Origin: Ruminococcaceae bacterium UBA3818
Lineage (GTDB): Bacteria; Bacillota; Clostridia; Oscillospirales; Ruminococcaceae
DNA length: 21,292 bases
Direction: 5' to 3'
Assembly (NCBI GenBank): GCA_002369315.1
Contig: DFDW01000018.1
Span: 1 to 21,292 of the forward strand
The notes under the pieces are model-generated. The model was given only the letters and a program-made list of their open reading frames with translations, had not been told where the DNA came from and ran no database searches. This document shows, piece after piece, positions 7,105 to 12,978 of the stretch. The position numbers were made by a program, and so were the translations under genes. Every line of letters starts with the position of its first letter. The first letter of the stretch is position 1.

Positions 7105-7914
7105 CTAATAAATTTGCAGCAGGCGGGGCTGCCGTTTTTTGTAAAAGGTAAAGTAAGAAAAACCAGCCTGATGGGCCATTTCCATGGCCTGCTGGATGCC
7201 GTCACCTAGATTTTCGGCAGAGTGGGCGTCTGACCCCAGAGTGACGTATTCGCCGCCCAGTTCACGGAAGCGCTTGACATATTTCAAAGTCGGAGAGGTT
7301 TCGCCGATGGGGCCACGCAGGCCGGAGGTGTTGATCTCCAGAGCCTTGCCGTTCTGGACCAGAGTGCGCAGGGTCAGGTCGATCAGGTCATCCATCCGGG
7401 ACAGGTCCACCCCAAGATGATGCGTCCCGTTCATATATCGAATAGGATAGGTGATATGAGCCATGGAGTCAAAAAGATTCAGCTTGGCAACTTCATAAAG
7501 CTCCTGATAATATTCTTCCAGCAGCGCGTAAGGGTCTTCGTCTTTAAAATCCATAAAGTAAAAATCCTCGTTGCCGCGGATACAGTGCAAAGAACCCAGT
7601 ACAAAATCGTACGGCTTCATTTCCAGCACATGGTGGGTCAGGTTCAAATCATAGTTCATCTGCCCCAGTTCAATTCCGTAGCAGAGCATCAGACTTTTGC
7701 CAAAGGCGGCCCGGGCCTTGAGCATTTCAAAATGGCCCTGCCGGATGCGGGTCTCAATATCCCGGGATGCATATTCGTTGATTTCACAGTGGTCAGTAAT
7801 GGCAAAGCCGAGAATGCCCTTTTTTACGGCGGTTTCGCACAAAAAGGTGATAGAATGTTCCGCGTCCCAGGATGTGTCGCTGTGGGTATGGCTGTCGAAT
7901 ATATTCAGATACAT
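7105..7914 (-). CDS. PHP-domain phosphoesterase, HisJ-type histidinol-phosphatase family
   Basis: This PHP-superfamily metal-dependent hydrolase has 269 residues from the preferred start. Metal-ligand motifs are visible: HTHSDTSWDAEHS (His9, His11, Asp17 region), ITDHCEI with Asp41-His42, the glutamate in YGIELG, GSLHCIRG, SMAHITYP and GSDAHSAENLG. These match the HisJ-like histidinol phosphatase family, which hydrolyses L-histidinol phosphate, but no other his genes are present, so the real substrate could be another phosphate ester. The frame stays open 68 codons further upstream. The ATG at 7912-7914 is preferred because it has GGGG six bases upstream, begins right at the PHP fold and follows a good promoter. 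It is the first gene of the operon with the Lrp regulator and aminotransferase. Confidence 0.88.
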   Translation of the reverse strand: MYLNIFDSHTHSDTSWDAEHSITFLCETAVKKGILGFAITDHCEINEYASRDIETRIRQGHFEMLKARAAFGKSLMLCYGIELGQMNYDLNLTHHVLEMKPYDFVLGSLHCIRGNEDFYFMDFKDEDPYALLEEYYQELYEVAKLNLFDSMAHITYPIRYMNGTHHLGVDLSRMDDLIDLTLRTLVQNGKALEINTSGLRGPIGETSPTLKYVKRFRELGGEYVTLGSDAHSAENLGDGIQQAMEMAHQAGFSYFTFYKKRQPRLLQIY

Positions 7915-7946
7915 AAAGATCCCCTTTTCTTGTGCGTGGTGAAAAT

Positions 7947-7976
7947 AGTATAACATATTCATAGGGCGCTTCACAA
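7947..7976 (-). promoter_or_regulatory. Sigma-A promoter of the PHP-Lrp-aminotransferase operon
   Basis: On the minus strand a TATACT -10 (7947-7952) with an upstream TG (extended -10) is 18 bases from a TTGTGA -35 (7971-7976). It fires away from the plus-strand promoter at 8038-8066. The 5' untranslated region would be about 25-30 bases. Confidence 0.75.
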
Positions 7977-8037
7977 TGGGAAAAGGCGCTTTTTTCGCTC
8001 TTTTGCTGCCGAAGGGCTTTTTCCTTTCCAAAAACGA

Positions 8038-8066
8038 TTGCAACCCCAATACAGGTATGCTATACT
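8038..8066 (+). promoter_or_regulatory. Sigma-A promoter of the glutamine amidotransferase gene
   Basis: TTGCAA (8038-8043) and TATACT (8061-8066) are separated by 17 bases, with TG one base before the -10 (extended -10). The predicted start near 8073 leaves a leader of about 48 bases. Confidence 0.82.
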
Positions 8067-8120
8067 TATTTTCGTTTAAAGGCTTTACAGCCGATTGGGA
8101 GAAAGGGCAGGGATCCAATC

Positions 8121-8837
8121 ATGAACAAAAAACCGATCATCGGCATTACCGGCATTTTTATGGGAAAAGTGGGCCCCAGAGGTCATTATGGCATCGGCGG
8201 CGACTACATAAAATCCGTCCGGATGGCGGGAGGCTGTCCTGTCATTCTCTCGGAAACCAACGACCCGGAGCTGATTGCCCAGTATGTCGATTCCATCGAC
8301 GGCTTCCTCTGTCCCGGCGGCGCGGATGTTGCTCCGCACTTGTATGGCGAGGATCCTGTTCGAGGAATGAGCCATTTCCGCATGGAGCAGGACGTGTTTG
8401 AAATCCAGATGATTAAAGGCTGCGTGGCGGCGAAAAAGCCGGTGTTCGGTATCTGCCGCGGCATGCAGGTCGTGAATGTAGCATACGGCGGGAATATGAT
8501 CCAGGATATCCCCTCTCAGACCAAAAGTGTCCAAGCTCACGTGGGCAGCATGGACGACCGGGACGAGCCGTTCCACTGGGTGGAGCTGAAAGAAGGCAGC
8601 AAGATTCGTGAGCTGATGGGAGCAGACAAAATCATGACCAACACGTTCCATCATCAGGCGGTAAAAGATATCGCCCGGGGCTTTACCGTTACCGGAGTGG
8701 CTGCAGACGGTATTGTCGAGGCAATGGAATGTATGGAAAAGAAGATCCTTTGCGTGCAGTTCCATCCGGAAAATATGGCGCAGCGGTTTGCCGATTATGT
8801 AAACCTCTTCCGTTGGCTGGTGGACAGCAGCAAATAA
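8121..8837 (+). CDS. Class I glutamine amidotransferase, gamma-Glu-GABA hydrolase (PuuD/peptidase C26) family
   Basis: This 238-residue cytoplasmic hydrolase has the class I glutamine amidotransferase fold. The nucleophile is Cys112 in VFGICRGMQVVN, and the rest of the triad is His215 and Glu217 in VQFHPEN. The oxyanion region FLCPGGADV (62-70) and the sequence HHQAVKDIARGFTVTG are typical of the peptidase C26 group, which cleaves gamma-glutamyl amide bonds such as gamma-glutamyl-GABA. There are no putrescine-catabolism genes nearby, so the physiological substrate is open. The length is close to the family's roughly 250. The ATG has an AGGG-type site eight bases upstream and follows a consensus promoter. 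A terminator closes this gene before the UPF0237 gene, so it is probably monocistronic. Confidence 0.92.
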   Translation: MNKKPIIGITGIFMGKVGPRGHYGIGGDYIKSVRMAGGCPVILSETNDPELIAQYVDSIDGFLCPGGADVAPHLYGEDPVRGMSHFRMEQDVFEIQMIKGCVAAKKPVFGICRGMQVVNVAYGGNMIQDIPSQTKSVQAHVGSMDDRDEPFHWVELKEGSKIRELMGADKIMTNTFHHQAVKDIARGFTVTGVAADGIVEAMECMEKKILCVQFHPENMAQRFADYVNLFRWLVDSSK

Positions 8838-8901
8838 CCGGTGCTGGCTGTCGTTCAAAAAATAGTGAAATTTGCATTTCTGTCTTTTATACGCAGACAA
8901 T

Positions 8902-8932
8902 AGGGCGGACTATTCCGTTCGCCCTGTTTTTT
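8902..8932 (+). terminator. Rho-independent terminator after the glutamine amidotransferase
   Basis: An 8-bp stem pairs 8902-8909 with 8918-8925, including one G-T wobble. The 8-base loop is followed by a run of six T (8927-8932). Confidence 0.8.
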
Positions 8933-8961
8933 ATCTTTTGACGAGGACATTTTAAGAAAAC

Positions 8962-8980
8962 TGTCTTTGATACAAAGACA
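8962..8980. repeat. 8-bp perfect inverted repeat upstream of the UPF0237-UPF0210 unit
   Basis: TGTCTTTG (8962-8969) and CAAAGACA (8973-8980) flank ATA. This 19-bp dyad lies just before the AGGAGAAAGGAAG ribosome binding region of the next gene, where the promoter and leader must lie. It could be an operator or a leader hairpin near the ribosome binding site. I found no convincing -10/-35 pair around it. Confidence 0.55.
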
Positions 8981-9005
8981 ATCAGGAGAAAGGAAGAAAG
9001 CAAGG

Positions 9006-9275
9006 ATGAGAGCAATTATTACAGTAGTGGGACAGGACACCGTAGGAATTCTGGCGTCGGTGAGCGGCATATGTGCCGACCATAATGCCAATGTGATCGA
9101 AGTGACCCAATCTGTGATGGAAGATTTGTTCGTCATGGTAATGCTGGTGAATATCGACCATTTATCCGGCGGAATCAACGGATTGGCCCAATCCATGAAT
9201 GAGTTGGGAGAACAGAAAAATCTGAAGATCCACGTGATGCATGAAGATATTTTCAATTCGATGCACCGCATTTAA
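9006..9275 (+). CDS. ACT domain-containing protein, UPF0237 family
   Basis: This 89-residue protein is essentially one ACT domain, the beta-alpha-beta-beta-alpha-beta fold that binds amino acids. It begins MRAIITVVGQDTVGILASVSG, whose glycine-rich turn between strand 1 and helix 1 is the usual ligand loop, and continues NVIEVTQSVMEDLFVMVMLVNID. The ATG at 9006 is chosen because relatives begin here and AAGGAAG lies upstream. An in-frame TTG at 8967 would add 13 residues without homology and sits inside the inverted repeat. The gene ends 14 bases before the UPF0210 gene. This two-gene arrangement recurs in Firmicutes, so the ACT protein may be a regulator or partner of UPF0210. The ligand is unknown. 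Confidence 0.92.
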   Translation: MRAIITVVGQDTVGILASVSGICADHNANVIEVTQSVMEDLFVMVMLVNIDHLSGGINGLAQSMNELGEQKNLKIHVMHEDIFNSMHRI

Positions 9276-9289
9276 GGGAGGACACGGCC

Positions 9290-10645
9290 ATGATTAACAT
9301 GAAGGATATTATGGAAACGGTCCAGATGATTGAAGAAGAGCATCTGGATATCCGGACCATTACCATGGGCATTTCTCTGTTGTCCTGCTGCGATCCGGAC
9401 ATCGACCGTTCCTGCCAGAAGGTATACGACAAAATCACCACCTATGCCAAAGACCTGGTACAGGTGGGAGAACAGATCGAAGCGGAATATGGGATACCGA
9501 TTATCAATAAGAGAATCGCGGTAACGCCAATCGCCATGTTGGTAGCGGCTTCCGGCGGAGACCCGGTAAAATACGCCTTAACGCTGGACCGGGCCGCAAA
9601 AGCGGTGGGAGTCAATTTTATCGGCGGCTATTCGGCGCTGGTGCATAAAGGATTTGCCGCAGGGGATAAAGAACTGATCGAATCCATTCCGCGGGCGCTG
9701 GCCCAAACGGATTTTGTCTGTTCGTCGGTAAACATCGGCTCCACCAAAACCGGCATCAATATGGACGCGGTCGGGGTCATGGGCAAGGTAGTCTGCGAGG
9801 CGGCGCGGCTGACTGCCGATCGGGACTGCATCGGCGCGGCCAAACTGGTGGTGTTCTGCAACGCGCCGGAGGACAACCCCTTTATGGCAGGAGCTTTCCA
9901 CGGGCCTGGCGAACCGGAATGTGTCATCAACGTGGGCGTATCCGGCCCCGGCGTGGTAAGAGCGGCGCTGACAAAGTGCCCTGATGGCGATTTGACGGAA
10001 ATCGCCGATATCATCAAAAAAACGGCATTTAAAATCACACGAATGGGACAATTGGTCGGCTCGGAAGCGTCCCGCCGGTTGGGTGTACCTTTTGGCATCG
10101 TAGACCTGTCTTTGGCGCCGACCCCCGCTGTGGGCGACTCGGTAGCGCATATCCTGGAGGAGATGGGCCTGGCGCAATGTGGATGCTATGGGACCACTGC
10201 GGCGTTGGCTCTTTTAAATGACGCGGTGAAAAAAGGCGGGGTAATGGCCTCCTCCCATGTGGGCGGACTCTCCGGCGCGTTTATCCCGGTTTCGGAAGAT
10301 GCCGGCATGATCGATGCCGCACGCGCCGGATGCCTGAAACTGGAGAAGCTGGAAGCGATGACCGCCGTCTGCTCGGTGGGGCTGGACATGATCGTCTGCC
10401 CGGGAGACACGCCGGCGGAAGTGATTGCCGCCATGATCGCGGATGAGGCGGCTATCGGCATGGTCAATTCCAAAACGACGGCGGTACGCGTCATTCCGGC
10501 CATCGGCAAGAAAGAGGGGGATGAACTGGAATTCGGCGGTTTGTTGGGCAGCGGCCCGGTTATGCCGGTCAACCAGGTGAGTCCCGCCAAATTTATCCGC
10601 CGCGGCGGACGGATTCCTGCGCCGCTGCAAAGTTTGAAAAACTAA
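9290..10645 (+). CDS. PFL-like family protein, UPF0210 (DUF711)
   Basis: This 451-residue protein is of the UPF0210 family, known for a fold like the pyruvate formate-lyase barrel but with no confirmed reaction. The length equals the family's. Visible conserved stretches are DIRTITMGISLLSC near residues 20-33, NKRIAVTPIAMLVAASGG near 73-90, FIGGYSALVHKGF, SVNIGSTKTGINMDAV, GAFHGPGEPECVINVGVSGPGVV and the C-terminal GGRIPAPLQSLKN. Several conserved Cys and Gly residues are present, but the C-terminus does not show a canonical RVxGY glycyl radical motif, so radical chemistry is not supported. The start ATG has GGGAGG about eight bases upstream. It follows the ACT gene by 14 bases and is followed by a strong terminator, so the two form a bicistron. 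Confidence 0.95.
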   Translation: MINMKDIMETVQMIEEEHLDIRTITMGISLLSCCDPDIDRSCQKVYDKITTYAKDLVQVGEQIEAEYGIPIINKRIAVTPIAMLVAASGGDPVKYALTLDRAAKAVGVNFIGGYSALVHKGFAAGDKELIESIPRALAQTDFVCSSVNIGSTKTGINMDAVGVMGKVVCEAARLTADRDCIGAAKLVVFCNAPEDNPFMAGAFHGPGEPECVINVGVSGPGVVRAALTKCPDGDLTEIADIIKKTAFKITRMGQLVGSEASRRLGVPFGIVDLSLAPTPAVGDSVAHILEEMGLAQCGCYGTTAALALLNDAVKKGGVMASSHVGGLSGAFIPVSEDAGMIDAARAGCLKLEKLEAMTAVCSVGLDMIVCPGDTPAEVIAAMIADEAAIGMVNSKTTAVRVIPAIGKKEGDELEFGGLLGSGPVMPVNQVSPAKFIRRGGRIPAPLQSLKN

Positions 10646-10685
10646 ACAGAGGAAAAAGACCGGAAAGCCATCCGGTGTTAAAAAC

Positions 10686-10724
10686 AAAATCCTCCGCATC
10701 ATTGTAGCATGCGGAGGATTTTTT
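10686..10724. terminator. Rho-independent terminator after UPF0210, likely bidirectional
   Basis: A perfect 14-bp stem pairs 10686-10699 with 10709-10722 around a 9-base loop and runs into a T6 tract on the plus strand. On the minus strand the hairpin is followed by TTTTG and TTTTT, so it could also back up termination of the convergent XRE gene. Confidence 0.92.
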
Positions 10725-10750
10725 GCGCATATTTTAACCTGTTTTGCCGT

Positions 10751-10776
10751 TGCGCTTTTTCGGTGCAAAAGGCGCA
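10751..10776. repeat. 10-bp inverted repeat in the gap between UPF0210 and XRE genes
   Basis: TGCGCTTTTT (10751-10760) pairs with AAAAGGCGCA (10767-10776) with one G-T wobble and a 6-base loop. No T run follows, so it is not a convincing terminator. Otherwise the 10725-10850 gap shows no gene. Confidence 0.45.
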
Positions 10777-10787
10777 GCTGTCCCAAC

Positions 10788-10809
10788 GGAATAAAACGGA
10801 AAACCGTTT
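10788..10809 (-). terminator. Possible weak terminator of the XRE/zinc-ribbon gene
   Basis: A 6-bp perfect stem pairs 10794-10799 with 10804-10809 around AAAA (TTTT on the minus strand). On the minus strand the stem ends in TTTTAT. It lies about 40 bases beyond the XRE stop. The stem is short, so this is tentative. Confidence 0.35.
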
Positions 10810-10850
10810 GGACTGTCCGCTTCCTTTTGGCATGGAGAATGCGGCCGGAA

Positions 10851-11291
10851 CTATTTCCAATGTTTCAGCAGAGAAAGGTATTTATCCCACTGCGCGCGCC
10901 TCTCTTCGTCCGGCAAATGATCAGGATTTGGCATGTGGCCGACAAGATAATCAAGCAAAGCCTCTTTTGACTGGTAAGAAAATGCGCCGTTGGCATAGCA
11001 CCATTTGCAATATTCTTCATTGAACGATCCGTCGGATTCTCTGCTGGTTATGGAATCGTCAAGAGGCATTCCGCAGCATTGACAAATTAACTTTCTGGGA
11101 GAACCCAGAAGCGTATTGATCGATACATCAAACAGGTTGGACAACAATTTCAGGGTTTCGGTATTGGGTGTTGTTTCCCCTGTTTCCCAACGGGAGACGG
11201 CCTGCCGCGTGACATATACCTTTTCCGCGAGCTCATCCTGGGATAATCCATGGTTTATCCGCAACTCAAAAATGACATTTTTTGTTTCCAT
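10851..11291 (-). CDS. XRE family transcriptional regulator fused to a C-terminal zinc ribbon
   Basis: This is a 146-residue putative DNA-binding protein. Residues about 5-60 are a Cro/C1-type helix-turn-helix (LRINHGLSQDELAEKVYVTRQAVSRWETGETTPNTETL), ending with the usual LSNLFDVSINTLLG. Residues about 68-105 are a zinc ribbon with Cys70, Cys72/Cys73, Cys95 and Cys98 (ICQCCGMPL ... EYCKWCYANG). The tail is helical and acidic. Such fusions are common in Clostridia, but the targets are unknown. An in-frame GTG at 11298-11300 abuts the ribosome binding site, so the ATG at 11289-11291, eight bases after AGGGG, is preferred. Base composition seems more AT-rich than the flanking genes, a mild hint of later acquisition. 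A promoter with a dyad in its spacer lies directly upstream, suggesting autoregulation. Confidence 0.9.
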   Translation of the reverse strand: METKNVIFELRINHGLSQDELAEKVYVTRQAVSRWETGETTPNTETLKLLSNLFDVSINTLLGSPRKLICQCCGMPLDDSITSRESDGSFNEEYCKWCYANGAFSYQSKEALLDYLVGHMPNPDHLPDEERRAQWDKYLSLLKHWK

Positions 11292-11312
11292 ATCGCTCAC
11301 CCCTTTACGGAT

Positions 11313-11341
11313 ATGATATCACCGAACGCTTTGTTCGCCAA
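11313..11341 (-). promoter_or_regulatory. Promoter of the XRE gene with a palindrome in the spacer
   Basis: On the minus strand TATCAT (11313-11318) is 17 bases from TTGGCG (11336-11341). The spacer holds a short dyad, CGAAC (11323-11327) and GTTCG (11333-11337), placed where an XRE repressor could bind and block RNA polymerase. The promoter match is fair and the operator role is inferred. Confidence 0.55.
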
Positions 11342-11444
11342 GCAACTCCCTGTTGCGACGATTGCACAGCAAACGCTTCCTGCTACAAGAAAGTGATTTT
11401 AGGGGAAAATCGTATGCCAGACAGGAAAGGAAAACAGTATTTCC

Positions 11445-11476
11445 AAAAGACCCGGCAATTATTTGCCAGGCCTTTT
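11445..11476 (-). terminator. Hairpin terminator overlapping the stop of the small zinc-ribbon protein gene
   Basis: A 14-bp stem pairs 11445-11458 with 11463-11476, including two G-T wobbles in the minus-strand RNA. The TAA stop (11459-11461) sits in the loop. The descending arm ends in CUUUU, a short U tract. It probably ends the minus-strand transcript coming from the long operon. Confidence 0.6.
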
Positions 11477-11791
11477 GGATGGATCTTTTAAGTTTTCACC
11501 ACATTTGGGGCAGTAAAGGTCGCACCATCCCTGCAGCGGCAATGGCGCGCCGCAGCAAGGGCATCGCAGCACAATCCGGCCCCATATCAGTCCGCCGAAC
11601 GCAATCAGTCCGCCGAATATGCCAAAGGTATAGACCAGGCGATCGGCGTGCCCGGCAAAAAAGGCCGGAAAGCCCGCCAGCGTCAGGCCAAGAAGAACGG
11701 CAGAGAGCATGGCGGTTCTTTTGGCAAAATGGACATTTGATTCAACTCCTTTTTCCCAGTCTGGTCCGGACGGGTAAAAAGGATAAGGCAA
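11459..11791 (-). CDS. Small membrane protein with two helices and a C-terminal zinc ribbon (start uncertain)
   Basis: The frame encodes up to 110 residues. There are two hydrophobic helices, about residues 28-47 (AMLSAVLLGLTLAGFPAFFAG) and 53-72 (VYTFGIFGGLIAFGGLIWG). A four-cysteine zinc ribbon follows, CPCCG near residues 77-81 and CPKCG near 94-98, with a short basic tail. Similar helix-helix-ribbon proteins of unknown function occur in Clostridia. The start is unclear. A TTG at 11789-11791 opens the frame but lacks a ribosome binding site. The first in-frame ATG is 11708-11710, also without one. The only good site (AGGAGT at 11745-11750) points to an ATG at 11734-11736 in the wrong frame, so a one-base frameshift near the start is possible. 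It follows the DHHW-like gene by 62 bases and may be the last gene of that operon. Confidence 0.6.
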   Translation of the reverse strand: MPYPFYPSGPDWEKGVESNVHFAKRTAMLSAVLLGLTLAGFPAFFAGHADRLVYTFGIFGGLIAFGGLIWGRIVLRCPCCGAPLPLQGWCDLYCPKCGENLKDPSKRPGK

Positions 11792-11853
11792 TTTTCGTAA
11801 AAACAGGGTAAAGCGGACATCAAAAACGGTTCAAAGGATACGCAGAGAAAAAA

Positions 11854-12960
11854 TTAGTTTTTCCCCAGCGAATCGCTGATAAAAATGTCATAACCGAATT
11901 GGTCGACCGAAAACGCGAACAGCACCTGGTCAAACGCGTCCGGGTCGATTTGAGACAGCTGCTCGGTTGTAACAGTGTGCAGGTCAACCACGCGGATCTG
12001 CAGATAGTGGATAGCCATAAGTGGAAACAGCGCGTCGCAGCTTCCATCGGTAAAGACCAGCAGATGCCCATCGTAAGGGGTATCGCTGACCAGAATGTCG
12101 GTAACGCCGCGGTCCGGCCCCAGATATACCTGAAGCGGATCTCCGCTTTCCAGAAGGGTAGGGTCGAACAGGAGAGTCTCCTCTGCCTTGCCCAACGGGT
12201 CCTGTACCAGACGAATCACGCGGTTATGTTTTTGATAATGGAAAAGAGAGACCATGTCCGGTTCTGTCTGCCCATAGGGCACCAACGAAAAGAGGTTTCC
12301 TTTGTAGTCATGCAGCGGATGGGAGATGGAGAAATAATCCATGGAGCGGGCAGAATAACCCAGTTTGTCCCCGGCGCCCACATATAAATAATAGCAGCCC
12401 TGCGCGGTGAGCCGGGAATCAGTGCGGTAGAATAGGTATTCCGACTGGTGGGAAAACAGCGAGTTATACCCGTCGATGGTGTGGAAAGAGGCGGAAAGGA
12501 AAGCGTAACAGCGCTGAATATACTGCTTTTGGTTAAACAGGGATTCCAGCGCCAGGCGAGGAATTTTATTCTGTTCAATCGCTGCGGCGGTAGGAGACAG
12601 CAGAAAATAACAGGGAACCGATTGCTTCTCGGCAAAGTCCTGCAGTGCCTGCAAATTCAAAGCGGTGATTTCCTCATCCGATTGCGGAAGATTTTGCAAA
12701 ATACCATCCTGGCCGTAGAAGCAGTCGTTTTTCTGGTTGCGGCCCAAAGCGGTCTGCATAGAGGCGGTAACACTGCACAGAAAATCCCGGCCCAGGAAAG
12801 CCTCGGTGAAGGATTCTTCCATCGACTGCGCGGCAAAGCCATCCCACAAATCAGCGGCAGAAACGGTCAAGCCACGCCAGCCCCCGGTCAGGATCAGCAA
12901 GACCGCGGGGATAAAAAATAGCGATAACATGAGAAAAGAAAAAATTTTTTGAGATCGCAT
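11854..12960 (-). CDS. DHHW-like (AlgX/AlgJ-type) exported protein with altered catalytic motifs
   Basis: This 368-residue protein is anchored by an N-terminal hydrophobic segment (residues 5-25). The rest is predicted outside the membrane. The layout matches DHHW proteins, SGNH-hydrolase-like partners of MBOAT acyltransferases: FYGQDGILQNL (81-91), a PCYFLLSPTAAAIEQNKIP segment, then YRTDSRLTAQGCYYLY (178-193), and near the end HLLVFTDGSCDALFPLM and IRVVDLH. The name motif Asp-His-His-Trp is here Asp181-Ser-Arg-Leu, and the expected Gly-Asp-Ser nucleophile motif reads Thr-Asp305-Gly306. Both catalytic sites are therefore changed, while the fold landmarks remain. The ATG has AGGAGG five bases upstream and the gene follows the MBOAT gene by 18 bases. 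The frame is long and intact, arguing against a decaying gene. Function would be envelope polymer acylation or a non-catalytic role, both inferred. Confidence 0.78.
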   Translation of the reverse strand: MRSQKIFSFLMLSLFFIPAVLLILTGGWRGLTVSAADLWDGFAAQSMEESFTEAFLGRDFLCSVTASMQTALGRNQKNDCFYGQDGILQNLPQSDEEITALNLQALQDFAEKQSVPCYFLLSPTAAAIEQNKIPRLALESLFNQKQYIQRCYAFLSASFHTIDGYNSLFSHQSEYLFYRTDSRLTAQGCYYLYVGAGDKLGYSARSMDYFSISHPLHDYKGNLFSLVPYGQTEPDMVSLFHYQKHNRVIRLVQDPLGKAEETLLFDPTLLESGDPLQVYLGPDRGVTDILVSDTPYDGHLLVFTDGSCDALFPLMAIHYLQIRVVDLHTVTTEQLSQIDPDAFDQVLFAFSVDQFGYDIFISDSLGKN

Positions 12961-12978
12961 ACGATCCTCCTGTTTTGT

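Noticed and set aside
7915..8118. N-terminal extension of the PHP protein by 68 residues
   Set aside because: The extension covers the promoter region, has no homology-like features, and a good ATG with ribosome binding site exists at 7914.
8085..8900. A 271-codon minus-strand open frame
   Set aside because: It is antisense to the glutamine amidotransferase gene, which has intact catalytic motifs, promoter and terminator.
8938..8973. Promoter beginning with TTGACG before the UPF0237 gene
   Set aside because: No acceptable -10 element lies 16-18 bases downstream (CTGTCT region), so it is not called.
9290..10645. UPF0210 as a glycyl radical enzyme
   Set aside because: The C-terminus GGRIPAPLQSLKN does not show the RVxGY glycyl radical motif and no activating radical SAM gene is adjacent.
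10725..10850. A small gene or RNA in the gap between UPF0210 and the XRE gene
   Set aside because: Only two short inverted repeats are visible, with no ribosome binding site plus open frame and no recognisable RNA structure.
11282..11491. A 69-codon plus-strand open frame in the gap next to the XRE gene
   Set aside because: It begins inside the XRE start region, has no ribosome binding site, and runs through the hairpin terminator of the opposite strand.
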